Shown one piece after another: positions 58,468 to 64,000 of a stretch of DNA of 64,000 nt. Both the position numbers and the translations under genes were made by a program. The stretch is from Zygaena filipendulae (Eukaryota > Arthropoda > Insecta > Lepidoptera > Zygaenidae): NCBI GenBank assembly GCA_907165275.2, contig OU015663.1, positions 6,832,501-6,896,500 of the forward strand, written 5' to 3'. The notes under the pieces are model-generated. The model made no database searches, was not told the DNA's origin, and saw only the letters and a program-made list of their open reading frames with translations. Position 1 is the stretch's first letter. Every line of letters begins with the position of its first letter.

Positions 58468-59783
58468 TTATATTATGAATATCATACTTTTTAACTTAAG
58501 TAGGTACATGGTCAAACGTTTGCTCACAATCTCGGCTGATGTTAGCCGATGATATAGTGTCCAGTCTGCAAATTCCTATTCATTCTAGATTTGAAGAGGC
58601 ACCTAATTACCTATAGCTCTCAGGAAACTGACACCGGATACTAAAAACAATAAAGGAAGGAAGTTTGACTATACTTTCGGATAATTACTTAAAAGTTCAT
58701 CGACTAGTGTAACACTTGGATTCGATTTAGTGCATCGAGTCCAAAATAAACTTTATATTTCCTAAGACACAAATTTCGAGAATAATGTAACAAATTGCCT
58801 TTCGTATACGTTTACTTCTTACGAAAAGCTATTGTTTCAAAGAAACGAAAAAAAGCGGCACACTTTCTCGATGTTTGTTTACAGTGTTGCCGTGTTGGAT
58901 TTCATTAACTAGAAATCCGGCGAGTTTTCCGGGCTTCCCGGCGCATCTACAATGGCGACTCTTCCGGCCAGGTTCCCGCCAAAACAGAAATAAACTGACC
59001 CAGTTTTGTGCGCACACGTCCGGCCTGCGCTCACGCCGTCTACGTTATGCTATTGCATTTCCGGTTCACTTGTCATTTTTGTGGCTTATGATATTTACAT
59101 CTTTCGTAATAATGATTTTGAAATGACACAGAAAAGAAAGTCAATCTCATCCCATGTTCTCTGTGTTAAACTCCCCATTTTCCTGTTTAATTTTGTTGTT
59201 ATCTAATTTGGAGCCACCTAATACTTTCTGTTTTATAAGTTTTTAGTCATTCTAATTCATTCATTCATTCTACTGAAAAATTGACGTCGTTAACTTTGGT
59301 AGGTACCAATTCCAAGAGTTTTGTTGTTGGCAACAATTGTGTAGTTTTGTCCTCGCGATCACTAAATTTATTCGTGGTAGGTATTCTTCTAGCATCCTAT
59401 GGCCTCGCTGTCTACCGTCATTAAAGTCAGCTCATAATATCTACATTTGTACGAGTTAGGTATATAAAAGCATTGCATAATTCGTTGTCGTTTTTGGAGC
59501 GTAAAGAAACATGAGGTTGCTTCAATACGCTCTGACCTTGTCGATACCTACTGATGTTAACTGTGCATCACTGTTGCGCACCTACGTTTGCGCATATTAT
59601 TAAGACTTATTAAGCATTTTTTTTTGTATATTTTATGGACTAAAATAAATTCTTAAACAAAATCGTTTAGTGAAGTGTTAAATAACTTAGCGGGGTATCG
59701 ATTTTAATAGGTATATATTTTAAGATTTGTAGTGTTGGTAGGTAAACTTTATGTTTTTTTACTATATATTTTTGATTGCATAG

Positions 59784-59902
59784 ATCCAACTGAGATCAGC
59801 TTAGATCAAAAATTAGTTTTAACTCCATATCCTGCCAGCAATTTCTTTTTAGATGAAAATATCTTAGAAAATGTGATTGATCGCAACTTTAGTTTTACTC
59901 CT
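59784..59902 (+). CDS. Candidate internal exon, unidentified
   Basis: A T-rich tract and GCATAG precede a frame reading PTEISLDQKLVLTPYPASNF then FLDENILENVIDRNFSFTP, ending at a good donor GTAAGG. Composition is protein-like but AT-rich, and I recognise no family. It starts in phase 1 and ends in phase 0, so it does not join in an open frame to the candidate at 63500. Confidence 0.25.
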
Positions 59903-61149
59903 GTAAGGACATTAAGAAATGTAATAATATTTGTTGACTTATTAAATTTTATTACTTAAGTGGTTTTTAAATTTTTTATATACCTACTTTCTTTCAAAGA
60001 GGATAGTAACTTAGCTTTTGCCTATAATTCAACTTCGAAGGTTAGCTTTATATCAACAACCAGTAATTTATTATCGTAAATAATTTAAAAAAAACTACGC
60101 ATCGCTGAATGCAAACAACAAGTACGGTCTATTTCGATGCTTCGCAAACGGACGTGGTTGTTACGAATTTAATGCGGCTCTAATTAAATAACAAGCTCTC
60201 GAGCGGGAGCGTCACGCTGTTGACGTTAGCCTATTATTATACGCTGGATAGAACTTCTCCAGAAAAAGGCACAACACATGTGATTTTTAGCAAGTATTCT
60301 AAAACTTGAGACATAATTTCGTAGCGCTAATAATGGTACCTAATTGCATATTTTTACATGATGCAAAATAAAATACCGTAGAATCTGGTAACTCTTCTCA
60401 TGCTCAAAACAAGGCAGACGTAAAACAATAAACAATAAACTTCTGTTCAATTTCAATAAATTTTATAAAATTATCATACCAGCTGTCTCACAGTTTCTCT
60501 CCCGTGAACCCTACAGGAACTCCTAATATCACTAAAACTTAGCTTGTAAGAAAGAACTACATAGAAAATACTGTCACATGGGTTCAAAATTTCTCAAATC
60601 TTTATTTAAGATTTTCTAGATTTACGCCTGTGAGCTATAATAATAAACTAAGTTTGTAACTCATTTTCTGGCAGAAAATGTTTGTATGACACGCATGAGT
60701 GTGTAAATTAACCAAAAAGGCTATATTTATCAACCACAAAAACCATTATTGTCACATGTTAGAACACAAATCGGTCTAACACGAGATAAGAACGCGGCGC
60801 CTTTGTCGGCTGACATCAAACGTCGAACACGCGTCTCCGAGCTCGCGGAACTGGAGGTCCCGAGTTCGACTCCAGCCAAGTGTACTAATCAGACACCGAT
60901 ATGTCGCTGGGATTCGTGGAATACACACGAAATGTTAGTTAATGAGTTAAAATGTGCCTGTACGTTATATGCGACTTATTCAATAATTTAATTTTTTTTT
61001 AATTTTTCAAGTAGGTAAATGTGGATACCATAACCATTAGGCATGTTATTATTAATTAAACAAACGCCACATAACTGTGCGTCTGCATTAATTATTATTT
61101 TCAATTAAGGAAAAATGTCCAGTACCTAGGTATTTAGTTTTCTATGTAA

Positions 61150-61284
61150 ACGGCTTAACTGCTCAAGTGAATTTTGCATGTTTTCAGAGGTACAGAAAAG
61201 GACATATTATGTGCTGACATACTTTTACTTTTAGCCCAGAATTCCAGCGGAAAGTCTGTAATTGAAACCGCGGGGAACAGCTAG
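61150..61284 (+). mobile_element. Helitron-like repeat, truncated
   Basis: GGCTTAACTGCTCAAGTGAA, GCATGTTTTCAGAGGTACAG, then ATTGAAACCGCGGGGAACAG and CTAG at 61281-61284. Confidence 0.55.
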
Positions 61285-61330
61285 TATACCTATAAAATAA
61301 ATAAAAAAGAAGTTAAAACAAATATCGTCT

Positions 61331-61611
61331 ATGAGTACACTGGAGAGTCAATCGGCTACGTTTTCTAGTAGCCGTTTGGAAAGCGAGTTTTGGTATAGTC
61401 GAGCACTCGAGCATCATCATTTGGTTTATCTGGCCTCACCATCGACACGACCGGAGAGTGCGCGCCGCCCGCCGATCGCTACACAAATTAGTTCGTGTTC
61501 TATTCCAATTGATTTGTCTTCGATTTTTTTACTTCGTTTGATTGGAAGCACCTTCGAATTTAGCCGGCCACCGGTTTGTTTCGTTATCGTTAGACGTTTG
61601 ATTTTTGTTAC
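61331..61611 (+). promoter_or_regulatory. Candidate alternative first exon with strong donor
   Basis: A 280-base stretch with raised GC (GCGCGCCGCCCGCCGATCGC) and an open frame of 94 codons (MSTLESQSATFSSSRLESEF...) ends at TTGTTAC then GTAAGTAC at 61612. The frame has no recognised domain and may be untranslated. A transcript start here is a guess from composition and the donor. Confidence 0.25.
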
Positions 61612-61675
61612 GTAAGTACATGCGATGAACGAAGTACTGTCATGTACCTATTTACTTGCCACTGTTATATTTACT

Positions 61676-61815
61676 AACAGTTTTTCGCGGATTCACCCGC
61701 GTTAACTTCGAAATTCCCCGCGCCGGAATTTCAAATTTAGGATACCTAATATCCTTTTTTGTACCCCGGAAAGCGTAACAAACAAACATGCATTAATTTA
61801 CTAATATTAGTTAGG
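61676..61815 (-). mobile_element. Helitron-like repeat, decayed
   Basis: TTCGCGGATTCACCCGCGTT at the left, TTTACTAATATTAGTTAGGA at the right. Confidence 0.5.
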
Positions 61816-63499
61816 ATATAAAATGTAGGTATAAACTTTATTTTTACCTATAGTAGGTATCTAGACTTTTCCTGCGGTTTCATTAACATGAATTTCGGAA
61901 GTACCTACCTACCTCGGTAACTGGCCATCGTTTATCGTCACGACTAAAAAACTTCTGTGAATGTGATCGATCTCAATCGGTCAAGCCGTTCGGTATACCA
62001 GACAGAGGGACCAATAAAGATTAACGACTCGTCCAAAGCGCCACCTATCGTGTCCATTTTGTGATCCCCACTGTCTTTTTTTAATATTTACATAGTTCTT
62101 ACGCCAAGTCAGTTTTAAATTTGTATTAAAGCTTCTTTGGACGCTGTATAAAGAGCGGTTGTAGTCGTATGGTTTAACATAATCATATGTGACCATTTGG
62201 GCGTCGGTTCGAATCTCACGATTTCTATAAGAACTTTTTGGTTTTTTTAAGCTTCACTTTACGCACGTGTACACAACGATACTATACTACTTTAACCTCA
62301 TCGAAGCTTTCACTTCTGATTAATTAAAAAGTATGTTATCATTCATTGAAGCTATAAAAAACTAAAACTGCTAGTGGAATAATTCCCTCCCTAGAATAAG
62401 TAATTGGCGGGTATTTATCTATATCCACGCAACGAGTAACGGGTAAAACCTGCTCGTTAAGTAAAACCTTATGGCATTGTAAAGGTTGTATTGAACACGG
62501 CGAAAGCAGATGGAGATTATCTATCGCGATATTTGTATCCCGATATGTATAGGTACGTAAGGGTAGTCTGGTGTATTTGAAAACGTCTTTGACGCCGCAC
62601 ATTATTTATAGAAGATTCAGCTTTATTGTAATGTAAAATAAAGTTTATTTTCATATAAATTGTTTCTATTAGATAAATCTTTTGTGATCTCACAATACCG
62701 GACACTGGTCCACAGTACTTGGGAGGCAGGTGTTTCGTGACAGGCCTCCTCCCACTGCGCCGGCGCCGAGCTCTCGCTATAGGGATCAATGATCTATCTG
62801 AGATTTCCTTAGGTATTATCCACCTGGACACTTGAGGCTATCTACATTTAAGTTTATAACAAAACTTAAAACATGCGATGTTTTTGGTCCTTGTACAAAA
62901 TTCTTTATTGAACAAAATAAAGCGTATACATAGATTAGATGACTGACTGATGAAATTTGGGGGAGTGGGGGGGGGGGGGGTGTCACTAATAAGATCAGGA
63001 TTTAGGATACCTACTTTTTTCGTGCAGAGTTCCTACAGATATCCTGAAATTCATAAAGGGCATTTTTTTTGTCAGTACATGCAAAAAAAACCTAAGTAAT
63101 AGATAGTACTGAAATCCTCGCTGATGGATCAGCAGCCAATAATAAATATTATTATGGATTACAATACAGTATTCTTGCAGTGATCCTGTAGTTTGTACTG
63201 ACATAAGAAATATAATAACACATCTATATTCTAGTCAGTATTTTGCTTTAGGTGATAGGTGAGTAATAAAATGACTACTGTGCTTGAACGCATGACCTTA
63301 TTGAGCATTACAAATTCTCCATCGTCTTTTAAGAGATATTAATTCTTTAAAAACCGTTACAAAGCACCGTAAAACGATCCAAAGTTCTAATCTTGTCAAA
63401 GGTGGAAATAATTTGCTTATTTTTTTTATTGCATAGTGTTCTATGATACATATTTTGTAATATTAGATATATTTTTCGGTAGGTTTTTTTCATTTTCAG

Positions 63500-63645
63500 T
63501 GTTTCAAATAAGTGAAAAATTATGCTCTTTATTTAAATCATACATGGGAAGGGGACCCATGCAAATAACTTTTAAAGTATCAGTTATTACTCAAAGGCAA
63601 ATAGTTATGTATCTATTAATAAAAAAAAAAATTTTTTTTTTTTAA
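63500..63645 (+). CDS. Candidate exon, unidentified
   Basis: After TTCATTTTCAG the frame reads FQISEKLCSLFKSYMGRGPM then QITFKVSVITQRQIVMYLL to a stop at 63645. No clear donor and no recognised domain. Could be a last exon or chance. Confidence 0.2.
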
Positions 63646-63930
63646 TTTAGTTTTTATTTTTAGAAAAGTTTATTAATCCGTGATCCTACTTAAATTTAAA
63701 CACAAGCTGATCATTGAAAAATCACTTTTACACCCAAAAGTAAAGCCGACGTCTTCAGATCATGAACAAAGAAATGAAACAACTGCAATATATGATTCAA
63801 CATAACAATCGATCGAGTACCTATAAATTCAGAAAAAAATAAATTAAATTAATTATTACTAGGGACTGTACTGCCTTTTAACTATAAGAAACATGTATTT
63901 TAGTTGAATTGAAAATTACATGATACTTAC

Positions 63931-64000
63931 TATCCACACTAAGAATTTCAGCGATCGTGACCCCCGATGAACTACTTCCGAAGAGTCCAAAACTTAATCG
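63931..64000 (-). CDS. Minus-strand exon, donor end only (gene continues off the right edge)
   Basis: On the minus strand the frame RLSFGLFGSSSSGVTIAEIL then SVD runs to a strong donor (GTAAGTATC) at 63930. Codons are balanced, unlike the AT-rich flank. The fragment is too short to name. Confidence 0.45.

Larger units (their letters stand above)
46315..64000. other. Mostly non-coding right third
   Basis: Repeats and motifs are listed separately. GC-rich patches at about 57590-57665 (a hairpin-prone GGGGCGGTC...GACCGACCCCC) and 58880-59040 have no assigned gene. A perfect 17-bp hairpin lies at 46523-46565 and a 15-bp one at 49689-49727. ACCCG-rich repeats with GGGCAATCAACCCGG occur at about 49776 and, diverged, 49875. 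No PNT or ETS domain exon is present. Confidence 0.4.

Noticed and set aside
60800..60930. GAGTTCGACTCC B-box-like sequence in an 80-codon ORF
   Set aside because: Looks like a tRNA-derived repeat remnant, but no second copy or A box was found, so it is not listed as a feature.
62150..62215. GGTTCGAATC B-box-like sequence as a tRNA
   Set aside because: No A box at the right distance and no acceptor stem; at most a worn SINE fragment.

Overview
The window is nuclear DNA from a ditrysian lepidopteran (moth or butterfly). It is AT-rich and intron-rich. It carries dozens of dispersed repeats ending in the CGCGGGTGAAACCGCG...CTAG signature common in lepidopteran genomes, tRNA-derived SINEs, several MITE families, a 5'-truncated Jockey-type LINE and a decayed P-element-like transposon. 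No bacterial or viral gene is present.

Layout. (1) 606-10439, plus strand: the last eleven coding exons of Sec10 (exocyst subunit 5, EXOC5). All splice phases agree and the total is 633 codons plus a stop. About 100 amino-terminal residues lie left of the window. (2) About 12.9-13.1 kb: a CpG-rich patch ending in a good splice donor, a candidate first exon and promoter of a plus-strand gene. (3) 29529-29661 and 39091-39211: two convincing plus-strand coding exons of a regulatory protein (acidic, Ser-rich, with an I-K-T-E sumoylation-type motif). They resemble the region before the PNT domain of ETS factors of the pointed family. The remaining exons must lie beyond the right edge, so most of the window would be intron of this gene. 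(4) 26394-27186, minus strand: a complete three-exon gene for mitochondrial ATP synthase subunit d (174 aa), nested antisense in the inferred giant intron. (5) 33586-35057: a 1.47 kb element with 35-bp perfect terminal inverted repeats, a perfect 8-bp target duplication and a THAP-like start, itself invaded by a fold-back element. (6) 44033-46304: a Jockey-type LINE truncated in its endonuclease domain, with a reverse transcriptase ORF, poly(A) tail and 10-bp target duplication. (7) 48-64 kb: long non-coding stretches with CpG-rich patches, NRF1/Ewg, CRE, X-box and CTCF-like motifs, two low-confidence exons, and at the right edge (63931-64000) the donor end of a minus-strand exon.

The genes do not form a pathway. 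Sec10 acts in exocytic vesicle tethering, subunit d in mitochondrial ATP synthesis, and the third gene looks like a developmental transcription factor with large regulatory introns. The transposon landscape is the richest source of unusual structure: a MITE inserted in a SINE, a fold-back inside a P-like element, a MITE family carrying a full CRE site in two copies, and Helitron-like non-autonomous repeats with near-identical copies. All homology calls rest on reading translated sequence from memory of the families; no database search was run.
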